Counted from the stretch's first letter, positions 1-7,840 are shown. The stretch is DNA of 25,591 bases from CAJBVG01 sp044376465 (GCA_044376465.1 JBILKW010000007.1:1-25591), one strand, 5' to 3'. The notes: a model not told the origin generated them from the letters alone. Made by a program: numbers and translations.

Positions 1-450
1 ACATTTATACAATGCTTTGCATGCTGTAGAACCAAATTGGCTTGTTAAACTAGTATTACTTGAACCGCAATGAGGGCAATTTACTTCCTCATCATGATCA
101 CCTGTAAGTACATTTAATTTATGTTTTATTTGTTCGTTAGGTGGTGCAATTCCATATACTCTTAATTTTTCTTTTGCTTCTTTATTCATCCAATCAGTAG
201 TCCAAGCCGGTTGGTAAACCGTTTCAATCTGAAAATCATCGATACCATTCTCACGCATTTGATTATTAATATCGATGCTAATGGCCGACATGGCAGGGCA
301 ACCAGAATAAGTTGGTGTAATGATAATGATGAGTTTTGACCCTTCGTATCGAAGGGCGCGAATAATACCTAATTCGACAACGCTGATCACTGGAATTTCA
401 GGATCAGGAATACGTTCCAGAATTTTCCAAATCTCGTCTATCGATTTCAT
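1..450 (-). CDS. paaD: 1,2-phenylacetyl-CoA epoxidase subunit PaaD (3' end missing)
   Basis: The frame is open from an ATG at 450 to the window edge: 150 codons with no stop, so the C-terminus is cut off. PaaD is the MIP18/DUF59-like accessory subunit of the aerobic phenylacetate pathway and is thought to help mature or assemble the PaaABCE epoxidase in the cytoplasm. The DUF59 signature is visible: DPEIP at residues 16-20, then a TPTYSGCPAM segment at 45-54 with the conserved Cys51. A zinc-ribbon-like tail begins at CPHCGS (Cys125, Cys128) and continues with Cys144 and Cys150, as in PaaD/PaaJ but not in plain MIP18 proteins. Its start lies 4 bases after the paaC stop, so it is the fourth gene of a paaABCD operon. 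Only the last residues are missing. The identification is secure. Confidence 0.93.
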   Translation of the reverse strand, partial: MKSIDEIWKILERIPDPEIPVISVVELGIIRALRYEGSKLIIIITPTYSGCPAMSAISIDINNQMRENGIDDFQIETVYQPAWTTDWMNKEAKEKLRVYGIAPPNEQIKHKLNVLTGDHDEEVNCPHCGSSNTSLTSQFGSTACKALYKC

Positions 451-454
451 ATGC

Positions 455-1213
455 TTACCATTGAGCACCAGGAAAGGCGCGATGTAAGTGTTGCATTTCT
501 GCTAATAAAAATCCTAAATGTTCTGTATGCTGTGCTTTTCTAGAACCGGTTTGCATGTATACATCCTCTGGAATAGTTAAGCCTGCTTCAGAAAATACTT
601 CTTTCACTTTTGCTAACCATAAGTTTTTGATACCCGATAAATCTACGCTAACTTTTTCTTTTATCAACAATTCGTCTACTTCATCCATTTCAAAAAGCTC
701 AGCAGTAAAACGGTACAATTCATCAATGGAATTCTGAACACGCATTTTACTTTCTTCTGTACCATCGCCCAAACGTATCATCCATTTAGAGGTATGGCGT
801 AAGTGATAGGTAATTTCTTTTAATGCTTTAGTTGCTATAGAAGCAAGGGTTTCATCGGATGAGTTTTGCAATTCGCTGTATAAATAAAAATCGAAAACAT
901 CTGCAAAAAAATGACGGGTCATCACAAAACCGAAATCACCATTCGGTTGCTCTGCTAAGAGTGTATTGAAAAATTCTCTTTCTGATCTTAAAAAGGCTAA
1001 ATCATCGGCAGTTCTGTTTTTGTTTTCAACTTCGGCTGCATATTGTAATAGATGATTTGCATTGCCAATAAGGTCGAGCGCGATGTTTGAACATGCAATG
1101 TCTTCTTCTAAAAAAGGACCTTTGCTACTTTGTTCCGACAAACGATGTCCTAAAATTAGATGTTGATCGCCTAAACGTAGTAAATAATTAAATAATGCTT
1201 CTTGTATGGTCAT
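455..1213 (-). CDS. paaC: 1,2-phenylacetyl-CoA epoxidase structural subunit PaaC
   Basis: The 252-residue length is normal for PaaC. PaaC is the catalytically inactive ferritin-fold partner of PaaA; together they form the core of the multicomponent oxygenase that converts phenylacetyl-CoA to its 1,2-epoxide. Family segments near the N-terminus are LILGHRLSE (residues 18-27), then GPFLEEDIA and NIALDLIGNA (32-52). A histidine-rich C-terminal stretch, QHTEHLGFLLAEMQ, is also typical. The ATG at 1213 follows the paaB stop by only 2 bases and the stop at 455 is 4 bases before paaD, which implies translational coupling within one message. No disruption is seen. Confidence 0.95.
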   Translation of the reverse strand: MTIQEALFNYLLRLGDQHLILGHRLSEQSSKGPFLEEDIACSNIALDLIGNANHLLQYAAEVENKNRTADDLAFLRSEREFFNTLLAEQPNGDFGFVMTRHFFADVFDFYLYSELQNSSDETLASIATKALKEITYHLRHTSKWMIRLGDGTEESKMRVQNSIDELYRFTAELFEMDEVDELLIKEKVSVDLSGIKNLWLAKVKEVFSEAGLTIPEDVYMQTGSRKAQHTEHLGFLLAEMQHLHRAFPGAQW

Positions 1214-1215
1214 AC

Positions 1216-1503
1216 TTACATGTGTGTAATTCCTTCTGGAACTTGGTAAAACGTTGGGTGGCGATAAACTTTATCATTTGACGGTTCAAAGAATGAGGAA
1301 ATATCTTCAGGAGATGATGCAACAATTTCTGATGCTGGTACTACCCAAATATTTGTCCCTTCGCTTCTTCTACAATAAAGATCGCGTGCATTTTGCAATG
1401 CCATTTCATTGTCGTGTGCATGAACCGAACCACTGTGTTTATGTGGTTGACCGGGTTTGCTTTGTACAAATACTTCCCATAATATTCCTTGTGAATCACT
1501 CAT
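1216..1503 (-). CDS. paaB: 1,2-phenylacetyl-CoA epoxidase subunit PaaB
   Basis: This 95-residue protein matches the small PaaB subunit, which bridges the PaaAC heterodimers in the epoxidase complex and has no catalytic site of its own. Recognisable segments are WEVFVQSKPGQPHKHSGSVH (residues 9-28), then the ALQNARDLYCRRSEGTNIWV block (36-55) and the C-terminal VYRHPTFYQVPEG (79-91). The start at 1503 is 5 bases after the paaA stop and the stop is 2 bases before paaC, so the gene sits inside the paaABCD operon. Length, order and sequence all agree. Confidence 0.95.
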   Translation of the reverse strand: MSDSQGILWEVFVQSKPGQPHKHSGSVHAHDNEMALQNARDLYCRRSEGTNIWVVPASEIVASSPEDISSFFEPSNDKVYRHPTFYQVPEGITHM

Positions 1504-1508
1504 AATTA

Positions 1509-2462
1509 TTAAGCTGCGTTAGTGTTTTGTTTCTTTTGCTTTTCTGCGTATGCGTTAGCTGCTTCACGAACCCAAGCGCCATCGTTGTGCGCTTTGTTTT
1601 TCGCTGCTAATCTTTCTTTGTTACACGGACCGTTTCCTTTTACTACGTTCCAGAATTCATCCCAATTTATTTGACCAAAATCATAGCCTTTTTTTTCTTC
1701 GTTCCATTTTAGATCTGCATCTGGAACTGTTAACCCAATCATTTCTGCTTGTGGTGTAGTTTGGTTCACAAAACGTTGACGTAATTGATCGTTAGTTTCA
1801 CGCTTAATTTTCCATTTTACAGCATTTGCAGTGTTAGGCGACTCATCATCTTTCGGTCCAAACATCATTAAACTTGGCCACCACCATCTGTTCAAGGCAT
1901 CTTGTGCCATTGCTTTTTGTGCTGGAGTTCCTTTTGCTAACACACACATTATTTCATATCCTTGACGCTGATGAAACGACTCTTCTTTGCAAATTCGCAC
2001 CATTGCTCTTGCATATGGTCCGTAAGAAGTACGTTGTAACATTACTTGGTTCATGATGGCTGCTCCATCTACTAACCAACCAATTGCACCGATATCTGCC
2101 CATGTGAGGGTCGGATAGTTAAATATAGATGAATATTTAGCCTTACCTGTATGTAATTGATCTAATAATTCTTCTCTGCTGATTCCCATCGACTCTGCTG
2201 CACTGTATAAGTACAATCCATGACCCGCTTCATCTTGTACTTTAGCCAATAATACCATCTTGCGACGAAGGCTTGGAGCGCGTGTAATCCAGTTTCCTTC
2301 AGGCAACATCCCGATAATTTCTGAATGGGCATGTTGAGAAATCTGACGGATAAGATGCTTTCTGTATTGCTCTGGCATCCAATCCTTAGGTTCAATCATC
2401 TCATTTTTAGCTAGTTTGTTATCAAACCATGCTTCTAACTCGTGTTCGTTTTTTACAGACAT
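1509..2462 (-). CDS. paaA: 1,2-phenylacetyl-CoA epoxidase catalytic subunit PaaA
   Basis: PaaA is the di-iron oxygenase subunit that epoxidises the ring of phenylacetyl-CoA, the committing step of the aerobic hybrid phenylacetate pathway. The 317-residue protein shows the full ferritin-like ligand set: Glu48 (HAHSEIIG), Glu78 and His81 (DEAGH), Asp132 (WLVDGAA), and Glu161 and His164 (EESFH). This spacing agrees with the ligand pattern I recall for E. coli PaaA, offset by six residues. It is the first gene of the leftward paaABCD operon and diverges from paaE across a 145-base gap holding a candidate -7 box and a dyad. The start at 2462 is the usual PaaA start. The enzyme looks intact. Confidence 0.97.
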   Translation of the reverse strand: MSVKNEHELEAWFDNKLAKNEMIEPKDWMPEQYRKHLIRQISQHAHSEIIGMLPEGNWITRAPSLRRKMVLLAKVQDEAGHGLYLYSAAESMGISREELLDQLHTGKAKYSSIFNYPTLTWADIGAIGWLVDGAAIMNQVMLQRTSYGPYARAMVRICKEESFHQRQGYEIMCVLAKGTPAQKAMAQDALNRWWWPSLMMFGPKDDESPNTANAVKWKIKRETNDQLRQRFVNQTTPQAEMIGLTVPDADLKWNEEKKGYDFGQINWDEFWNVVKGNGPCNKERLAAKNKAHNDGAWVREAANAYAEKQKKQNTNAA

Positions 2463-2480
2463 AGTATTTATTGCTTATCA

Positions 2481-2488
2481 CAAATTTA
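2481..2488 (-). promoter_or_regulatory. Candidate -7 box of the paaABCD promoter
   Basis: Read on the minus strand this is TAAATTTG, an exact match to the Bacteroidota housekeeping -7 element TAnnTTTG. It ends 18 bases before the paaA ATG, which would give a short leader of about 12-14 bases. Eighteen bases further upstream is TTTC, one mismatch from the TTTG/TTG expected at -33. The motif is short in an AT-rich region, so this is a plausible call rather than a proven one. Confidence 0.45.
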
Positions 2489-2501
2489 TAAAAATATTGC
2501 T

Positions 2502-2531
2502 ATCCCGAAACTATTTAAGCTTATTCGGAAT
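2502..2531. promoter_or_regulatory. Dyad between paaA and paaE, candidate operator
   Basis: ATCCCGAA (2502-2509) and TTCGGAAT (2524-2531) are inverted copies with one mismatch, separated by 14 bases. The dyad lies across the expected -33 region of the paaA promoter and in the shared upstream region of paaE. Phenylacetate operons in other phyla are controlled by repressors that release on phenylacetyl-CoA. No regulator gene is adjacent here, so the link is inferred from position only. Confidence 0.35.
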
Positions 2532-2607
2532 CAATCAAAAAACAAATATCCATAGGCTTTGTTCCAAAACAAATCTATTTTTTATTTTTACGACCAAATT
2601 ATAAGTA

Positions 2608-3684
2608 ATGGCAAAATTCCACCCTCTAAAAGTAGCTGATGTTCGAAGAGAAACAGCAGATAGTGTTAGTTTAGCATTTGACATACCTTCAGCATTCCAA
2701 AATGAATACAAATACACTCAAGGTCAATATGTAACCATAAAAATGGAGATTAATGGTGAAGAAATTCGTCGCTCTTATTCTCTTTGCAGCAGCCCTCTGG
2801 CTGATACCGACTTCAGAATTGCCGCTAAAAAAGTGAAAGACGGCAGAATGTCTGTTGCCTTAAACGATAGCATTAAAGTAGGCGATGTTTTAGAGGTAAT
2901 GACTCCGATGGGGAACTTTTACAACATCAACCATACATCAAATAAAAATATAGTACTTTTTGCAGGTGGTAGCGGCATTACGCCAATGTTATCTATCATT
3001 AAAACAATTTTAATAGAGGATGCTACTTGTAAACTTACTTTATTCTATGGTAACCAAAACGAGGCTAGCACCATTTTTAAAACTGAATTAGACGAACTAG
3101 CAAAAGTAAATTCATCGCGTTTTAACTTAATTTATATTTTCGACGAAGCTCCAGCTAATCATCCAGTGCTTTATACCGGTTTAATTACCAAAGAAAAAGT
3201 AATGACCTTGGTAGAAAATCACGTAGGCTTAAATCTCGAAAATGAATTTTTTATTTGTGGACCAACTCCAATGATGAAAAATGTGGAGGAAAGCTTACAA
3301 TCATTACAAATTAAAAAAGAGAATATTCATTTAGAATACTTCAGCGCAAGTTTAGATGCAAACAAAACCGCAGAGCCTGTAAACGCTGATTCATCAGAAA
3401 ACGTAATTTCTCAAATAACTGTAATTCTGGATGGTAATGAAACTTCGTTTGAATTAGCCTCTGATGGTAAAAATATTTTAGATGCAGCAATGGATCAAGA
3501 TGTTGACGTACCATTTTCGTGCAAAGGAGCAGTGTGTTGTACTTGTAGAGCAAAAGTGTTAGAAGGAAAAGTACACATGAAAGCGAACTATGCCCTAACC
3601 GAAGAAGAAGTTGCCGAAGGATTTATTTTAACTTGTCAAGCACATCCATTAACACCGGTAGTGGTAGTGGATTACGACGTTTAA
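2608..3684 (+). CDS. paaE: 1,2-phenylacetyl-CoA epoxidase reductase subunit PaaE
   Basis: PaaE passes electrons from NAD(P)H to the PaaA di-iron centre. The 358 residues show the expected three parts. An FAD-binding ferredoxin-reductase barrel carries RSYS (55-58). A nucleotide-binding domain has GGSGITPM (120-127) and CGPTPMM (217-223). A C-terminal plant-type [2Fe-2S] domain has Cys305, Cys310 and Cys313 in a CxxxxCxxC pattern plus Cys343 in LTCQAHP. The gene is divergent from paaABCD rather than the fifth gene of the operon as in E. coli, so its level could be set separately. The ATG at 2608 has only a poor ribosome-binding site, which is normal for the phylum. It is followed by an inverted repeat. 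Confidence 0.96.
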   Translation: MAKFHPLKVADVRRETADSVSLAFDIPSAFQNEYKYTQGQYVTIKMEINGEEIRRSYSLCSSPLADTDFRIAAKKVKDGRMSVALNDSIKVGDVLEVMTPMGNFYNINHTSNKNIVLFAGGSGITPMLSIIKTILIEDATCKLTLFYGNQNEASTIFKTELDELAKVNSSRFNLIYIFDEAPANHPVLYTGLITKEKVMTLVENHVGLNLENEFFICGPTPMMKNVEESLQSLQIKKENIHLEYFSASLDANKTAEPVNADSSENVISQITVILDGNETSFELASDGKNILDAAMDQDVDVPFSCKGAVCCTCRAKVLEGKVHMKANYALTEEEVAEGFILTCQAHPLTPVVVVDYDV

Positions 3685-3687
3685 TTG

Positions 3688-3788
3688 AATGGTGAATTGT
3701 AAATGGTGAATTGTAAATTATATCGCATCTTAATAACTTAGTAACCAATTAGCACCCATTCACAATTAACAATTTACAATTCACCATT
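3688..3788. repeat. Intergenic inverted repeat of the TGAATTGTAAAT family, possible terminator
   Basis: AATGGTGAATTGTAAAT (3688-3704) is matched by a perfect 17-base inverted copy at 3772-3788. Each arm also carries a second, looser copy of the unit, so most of the gap between paaE and the next gene can fold on itself. It starts just after the paaE stop and could end its transcript or stabilise the 3' end, although no T-run follows. A close relative of the right arm occurs at 9230-9252. Confidence 0.7.
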
Positions 3789-3795
3789 AATCAAA

Positions 3796-4503
3796 ATGAA
3801 CATCATCATCACAGGAGCAAGCAGTGGCATAGGTTTCGAAGCGGCATTGGAATGGATCAGAGACTCGAACCATACAGTGGTGGCTATTGCAAGGAATATC
3901 GATAAGTTAAAAAGACTGCATCAAATTGCAAAAGATTTAAATCCTGAATGCAATCTTATACCTGTTCAATTTGATATTGTAAGTGGTGATTACGAACAAG
4001 GTTTGCTCCCTTTTTTACAGTTAAAATTAAGCGGTAAAATTGATGTCTTGGTGAACAATGCGGGAGAATTAATTAACAGCCCTTTCTTAGAATTAAAAGA
4101 CGAAGATTGGTACCAAATGTTTGATAGTAATGTGATGGGGCACGTACGCATGGTAAGAAATTTAGTACCCATGATGAATGAACAATCGCATATCCTAAAC
4201 ATTAGCACAATGGGGGCTTTCCAAGGTTCTACAAAATTCCCCGGACTAAGTTCTTATTCTGCTACTAAAGCCGCACTTTGCAATTTAACAGAATTATTAG
4301 CTGTTGAATTATTAGATAAAAAAATATCTTGCAATTGCTTAGCCCTTGGTTCTGCTCAAACAGAAATGCTCGAAAAATCATTACCCGGATATCAGTCGCC
4401 CATAATGGCTTTTGAAATGGGGAAATATGTAGCCGATTTTGCACTTACAGGGCATAAGTTTTTTAATGGGAAGATTATACCGGTTGCGCTTCTGAGTGCC
4501 TAG
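3796..4503 (+). CDS. SDR family NAD(P)-dependent oxidoreductase
   Basis: This is a 235-residue classical short-chain dehydrogenase/reductase. The Rossmann motif TGASSGIG is at residues 6-13, NNAG at about 87-90, the catalytic serine in the ISTMGAFQG segment near 138, and the YSATK active-site motif at Tyr154 and Lys158. The substrate cannot be read from the sequence. Its placement between the phenylacetate and homogentisate genes makes a role in aromatic or hydroxyacyl metabolism possible, but no motif supports it. The ATG at 3796 is the only start that keeps the Rossmann strand complete. It stands alone between two repeat-containing gaps. Confidence 0.9.
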   Translation: MNIIITGASSGIGFEAALEWIRDSNHTVVAIARNIDKLKRLHQIAKDLNPECNLIPVQFDIVSGDYEQGLLPFLQLKLSGKIDVLVNNAGELINSPFLELKDEDWYQMFDSNVMGHVRMVRNLVPMMNEQSHILNISTMGAFQGSTKFPGLSSYSATKAALCNLTELLAVELLDKKISCNCLALGSAQTEMLEKSLPGYQSPIMAFEMGKYVADFALTGHKFFNGKIIPVALLSA

Positions 4504-4530
4504 AGCGGAGAGCAGGGTGCAGCAACTAGG

Positions 4531-4575
4531 TTTTAGAATTTTAGAATTTAGAATTTTAAAATTTAGAATTTAAAC
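4531..4575. repeat. Short AT-rich tandem repeat (TTTTAGAA-like units)
   Basis: Five to six imperfect copies of a TTTAGAA or TTTTAGAA unit lie head to tail in the 122-base gap after the SDR gene, following a GC-richer stretch (AGAGCGGAGAGCAGGGTGC, 4502-4520). It is non-coding and resembles the low-complexity intergenic repeats seen elsewhere in this window. No promoter box could be assigned with confidence in this gap. Confidence 0.6.
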
Positions 4576-4625
4576 AATTATAATAAGCACAAATTTTATG
4601 CGTTTGGTATAAAATTTAGCCAGCA

Positions 4626-5336
4626 ATGAAAATCATCAAATCACTTCTAGTATTGTGTTTATTGAGCTTTGGAGCCTTTGCACAGCAAAACACAAGTACA
4701 ATCAAAATTAAACTATACAACCAAAGTTCTTTTGTAAAAAACGAACGAAATTACAGAGCTGCTACCAATATTAATTTGAAAACTGAGAAAAAAATAAACA
4801 TATTTTCGCCCAAGTTTGCAATTGCCTATACTGCCAAAAATGGGAATACTCACGAATTAGAAATCAACAGATTCGAGTTGAATTTCAACAGTGAGAAAGA
4901 TGAACCATTGGATAGTTTAAACTCTAACATTGTGGGCGGACAAGAAGTCAATAATTTAAATTTTTCATTCAGATATGAGTATACACCAGCATCTAAAAAA
5001 AGCAGACAAAATAAAAAGAGCATGTTTAGTGTAAGTTATGGCGTACAACCTTATGTTTATAACAGAAAAACGATTCCATTAATTACAACAAATTTTCCGG
5101 AATCGAATACACAGATTGGAGCTTCGGGCTATATCGCACCACGATTTACTTATCAATTATCTGAAAAACTATTTTTCGATGTTAACCTTCCTTTCAATTT
5201 AATTGATTTCAATTTTACAGCAATAGAAATTGAAGATCCAACAAAAATAAAATCGCAAAGAAATACATATAGCACAAATTTCAATACGCTCCCAATGAAC
5301 TATAATTTAAGAATTGGTTTAGCTTATAGAATTTGA
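4626..5336 (+). CDS. Secreted protein, likely outer-membrane beta-barrel
   Basis: I do not recognise a named family. The 236-residue protein opens with a clean Sec signal peptide (MKIIKSLLVLCLLSFGAFAQ) with probable cleavage after the AFA at residues 17-19. The rest has no hydrophobic helices. It alternates polar and aromatic or hydrophobic residues in strand-like runs, for example FSFRYEYTP, FSVSYGVQPYVY and FFDVNLPFNLIDFNF, and ends in YNLRIGLAYRI. A final strand ending in an aromatic-rich segment is typical of outer-membrane barrels. Function is unknown. Its last 13 bases overlap the end of the convergent OsmC gene, so no terminator fits between the two. Confidence 0.75.
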   Translation: MKIIKSLLVLCLLSFGAFAQQNTSTIKIKLYNQSSFVKNERNYRAATNINLKTEKKINIFSPKFAIAYTAKNGNTHELEINRFELNFNSEKDEPLDSLNSNIVGGQEVNNLNFSFRYEYTPASKKSRQNKKSMFSVSYGVQPYVYNRKTIPLITTNFPESNTQIGASGYIAPRFTYQLSEKLFFDVNLPFNLIDFNFTAIEIEDPTKIKSQRNTYSTNFNTLPMNYNLRIGLAYRI

Positions 5337-5791
5337 ATTTTCGGTAAATGATGAACAGGGAAATTTACAGAATTTGCGATGAAACATTTGCTATTCGCTT
5401 GTGCATGTAGTTCAATTGCCATAGCAGCTTTGCTTGCATCCGTAATCGTTATAGTAGGTTTTAAAATTACTTCTAAAAATTTTCCACCACCTGTACTCGC
5501 CTCTTCCATCAGGCCTTCTGGCTCATCAACATAATCAGTAACCACTATTCCGTTATCGGCACAAAAATGAAAATACCACAACATGTGGCAGGTAGAAAGT
5601 GCAGATAAAAACATCTCTTCTGGGTTGTATTTACTGGCATCTCCTCTAAATGCAGGATCTGCTGATCCAAATAAATCCGACTTACCTTTTGCAGAAATTA
5701 CATGGTCTCTGCTATATTCATCGTACTTACTAGTACCCGAACCTAAATTGCCTGTCCAGGTTACTTTTAATTTATAATGATGTTTTTTCAT
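5324..5791 (-). CDS. OsmC/Ohr family peroxiredoxin-like protein
   Basis: Proteins of this family are homodimeric cysteine peroxidases that reduce organic hydroperoxides. The 155-residue sequence has both expected cysteines: Cys68 in LSTCHMLWYF, on the central helix, and Cys136 in ANSKCFIANSVNFPV. It also has NPEEMFLSALS before the first. The long insert DPAFRGDASKYNPEE points to an OsmC-like subgroup rather than Ohr. Why it sits among aromatic catabolism genes is unclear; protection from reactive products of the oxygenases is a guess. The 3' end overlaps the convergent gene by 13 bases. The start at 5791 abuts a repeat cluster. Confidence 0.88.
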   Translation of the reverse strand: MKKHHYKLKVTWTGNLGSGTSKYDEYSRDHVISAKGKSDLFGSADPAFRGDASKYNPEEMFLSALSTCHMLWYFHFCADNGIVVTDYVDEPEGLMEEASTGGGKFLEVILKPTITITDASKAAMAIELHAQANSKCFIANSVNFPVHHLPKIQIL

Positions 5792-5880
5792 ATGCTAACG
5801 TGTTAGTATGCTAGTGTGCTAATAAGGAAAATATGCTCAATTTGCACATTTTCGCATTTTCTAATTTGCATATTTACTCA
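5792..5880. repeat. Intergenic repeat cluster (TATGCTAGTGTGCTA and TTTGCAnATTT families)
   Basis: The gap between two leftward genes is built almost wholly of short repeats. The first part holds TATGCTAACGTGTTAG followed by AGTATGCTAGTGTGCTA (5805-5821); the latter recurs exactly at 9201-9217. The second part, about 5830-5880, is a chain of ATTTGCACATTT-, CGCATTTT- and TTTGCATATTT-like units. No ORF or clear promoter box is visible. Because both flanking genes run leftwards, it could separate two transcripts or simply lie within one. Confidence 0.65.
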
Positions 5881-5881
5881 T

Positions 5882-6739
5882 TTACAATTGTAAAATTTTC
5901 CAGGCATCCAGTACATTCCCATTATCCAAAAACTCTTTCGCAATTAAGTGAATCTGATTTTCACTCAACTTAGAATATAATTTTAATAGCTCTTCTTTTT
6001 CGTTTGCTTCAACAACAGGTATACTTTCTACATTTCCTAACTGCCCTAAATTATTTCCGGTAAGTACTTTAGAATCTCTAATTTTTTCAGGCAAAGCATC
6101 TACGCCAATGCCCATAGTCGTTAAAGGTTTCGCTACCTGGAATAAACTTTCTTGGGTAACTCTCGAATACCAATCGCCACCCAAGCGCGCTACATGATCC
6201 ATTTTTAATTGATCAATTTTTCCATCCTCCCCTAAAACATCCTCAGAAATGTGCATCGCTATAACCTCCGCCAGCACTAGATTTCCGGCACCTGGGGTTT
6301 CTGCCAATGCAATAACATCACGCACTATACATTCAAATTGTACGGGTGCTTCTTTTACTCTTGGTGGACGAATATGTTCCGATTTTAATTCTGTAAAACC
6401 TGCTTTAACAAACTCATTTACTCCTTTAGGATAATCGGTACTCGATAAACTTGTTTGTTGCACCATATCATAATTTACAATGTTGATGGTACATTCTTTT
6501 ATCTTCAACACATTATCAAGTGTATGTTTTGTAGTATTATCTCTCACTCTACGAGCTGGTGAAAAAACCAAAATCGGAGGATTCGAACTAAATAAATTAA
6601 AGAAAGAAAATGGACTTAAATTTACGTTGCCTTCTTCATCAATAGTACTAACAAATGCAATTGGCCTTGGAGCCACCGCATATTGTAAAAACATTTGCGT
6701 TTGCTGCGGGCTAAGGTCTTTTATGAGTAGAGATTTCAT
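5882..6739 (-). CDS. Flavin reductase-like (FMN-binding split barrel) protein
   Basis: The N-terminal ~200 of 285 residues form a flavin-reductase-like split-barrel domain. AVAPRPIAFVSTIDEEG (residues 21-37) and NLSPFSFFNLFSSNPPILVF (40-59) are typical FMN-contacting segments of flavoredoxin-like proteins. DNTTKHTLDN and a TSLSSTDYPKGVNEF segment follow. A C-terminal extension of about 75 residues is charged and probably helical. The gene begins 5 bases after the fumarylacetoacetate hydrolase stop, so the two are almost certainly co-transcribed, tying it to tyrosine/homogentisate breakdown. Neither homogentisate nor hydroxyphenylpyruvate dioxygenase needs a flavin partner, so its exact role is unknown. 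Confidence 0.88.
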   Translation of the reverse strand: MKSLLIKDLSPQQTQMFLQYAVAPRPIAFVSTIDEEGNVNLSPFSFFNLFSSNPPILVFSPARRVRDNTTKHTLDNVLKIKECTINIVNYDMVQQTSLSSTDYPKGVNEFVKAGFTELKSEHIRPPRVKEAPVQFECIVRDVIALAETPGAGNLVLAEVIAMHISEDVLGEDGKIDQLKMDHVARLGGDWYSRVTQESLFQVAKPLTTMGIGVDALPEKIRDSKVLTGNNLGQLGNVESIPVVEANEKEELLKLYSKLSENQIHLIAKEFLDNGNVLDAWKILQL

Positions 6740-6744
6740 CTTAA

Positions 6745-7749
6745 TTAGCTAATTGATTTTTTCATTTTCAAAAGCGAAAAATCAGTATCCACTTTTCTGA
6801 TGGTATTACTTAATCTTCCTAGTCCTGTAATTTCCATTTCTACTACATCGCCGTCTTGTAACCATTGTGGTTTAAAGTTTTTATCGTTTAATAAACCTGT
6901 ACCGTTTAATTCTAAAAAGCAACCAGTGCCTACCGTTCCCGAACCAATAACATCGCCTGGTAAAACATCAGCACCATACGCACATCTTTCAATTATTTCT
7001 GCAAAAGTCCAATCCATGTCGGCTACATTTCCAGAAGAAACTTCTACGCCATTTACCCAACATTTCATTTGTAAATTATAATTATTACCGACATGGTTTG
7101 CTTTAGCTGCCACTAAATGTTCTGCTAATTCATCGGGAGTTACTAACCAAGGACCAATAACTGTTGAGAAATCTTTTCCTTTTGCAGGACCAAGGTTTAA
7201 CAGCATTTCTTCCATTTGCAAAGTACGTGCACTCATGTCATTCATAATGCAATACCCTGCTATATATTCATCGGCTTCTGAAGCACGAATGTTTCTACCT
7301 TTTTTACCAATTACCGCTGCTACTTCTAATTCGAAATCTAATTTCTCAAAATGATCTGGCATACACTCCACTTCGCCTGGGCCTTGCACTGCATTATGAT
7401 TGGTAAAATAAAAAATCGGATACGAATCAAATTCTTTAATCATTTCCACTCCTCTGTTTCTGCGAGCTGCCGCCACATGTTGACGAAATGCATATCCATC
7501 TCTACAAGAAGTTGGATGTGGAACAGGTGCTAATATTTCAAAGAAAACTTCTTCGCGACCAACAATAGAACCATCTTTAATTCCATTGTTTACTTTATGA
7601 GCTCGTTCCATCAATTCTTCGCCGCCCCATAAAAACTCGTTCATGGTATGAGGAATTAATTTATCTACAGAATGTAAATTGTAAATATGCCCGTTAATAA
7701 ATACACCTAGTTTTTCAAGGTTTTCGGTTTTGTAAGAAACTAATTTCAT
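6745..7749 (-). CDS. Fumarylacetoacetate hydrolase family protein
   Basis: Given its neighbours, this is most likely the enzyme that splits fumarylacetoacetate into fumarate and acetoacetate, the last step of the homogentisate pathway. The 334-residue protein has the FAH fold signature. Asp84 and the catalytic-type His91 (RDGYAFRQH) are seven apart, the metal-binding pair Glu140 and Glu142 lies in LDFELEVAAVIG, Asp171 is in MNDMSAR, and KGKDF follows. GSGTVGTGCFLE near residue 265-280 closes the barrel. It diverges from homogentisate dioxygenase and leads a two-gene unit with the flavin-reductase-like gene. The family also includes other acylpyruvate hydrolases, so the substrate rests on context. 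No maleylacetoacetate isomerase gene is present in the window. Confidence 0.9.
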   Translation of the reverse strand: MKLVSYKTENLEKLGVFINGHIYNLHSVDKLIPHTMNEFLWGGEELMERAHKVNNGIKDGSIVGREEVFFEILAPVPHPTSCRDGYAFRQHVAAARRNRGVEMIKEFDSYPIFYFTNHNAVQGPGEVECMPDHFEKLDFELEVAAVIGKKGRNIRASEADEYIAGYCIMNDMSARTLQMEEMLLNLGPAKGKDFSTVIGPWLVTPDELAEHLVAAKANHVGNNYNLQMKCWVNGVEVSSGNVADMDWTFAEIIERCAYGADVLPGDVIGSGTVGTGCFLELNGTGLLNDKNFKPQWLQDGDVVEMEITGLGRLSNTIRKVDTDFSLLKMKKSIS

Positions 7750-7765
7750 CGTATTTGGATTTCTC

Positions 7766-7773
7766 CAAAACTA
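7766..7773 (-). promoter_or_regulatory. Candidate -7 box for the fumarylacetoacetate hydrolase operon
   Basis: On the minus strand this reads TAGTTTTG, an exact TAnnTTTG match, ending 16 bases before the ATG at 7749. No good -33 TTG was found at the usual distance, so the call relies on the -7 match and its position alone. Confidence 0.35.
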
Positions 7774-7840
7774 ATAAAATTATGTTGATCGATTTAAGCG
7801 ATTTGATTAAATAAAATTATGGCTTATCTTAGCTGCTGAA

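Noticed and set aside
2541..2563. AACAAA/TTTGTT inverted pair upstream of paaE as a second operator
   Set aside because: Only six bases per arm in AT-rich sequence, which is expected by chance.
3796..4503. SDR as a dedicated member of the phenylacetate pathway (PaaH-like 3-hydroxyacyl-CoA dehydrogenase)
   Set aside because: The protein has classical SDR motifs and lacks PaaH-type sequence; only its position suggests such a link.
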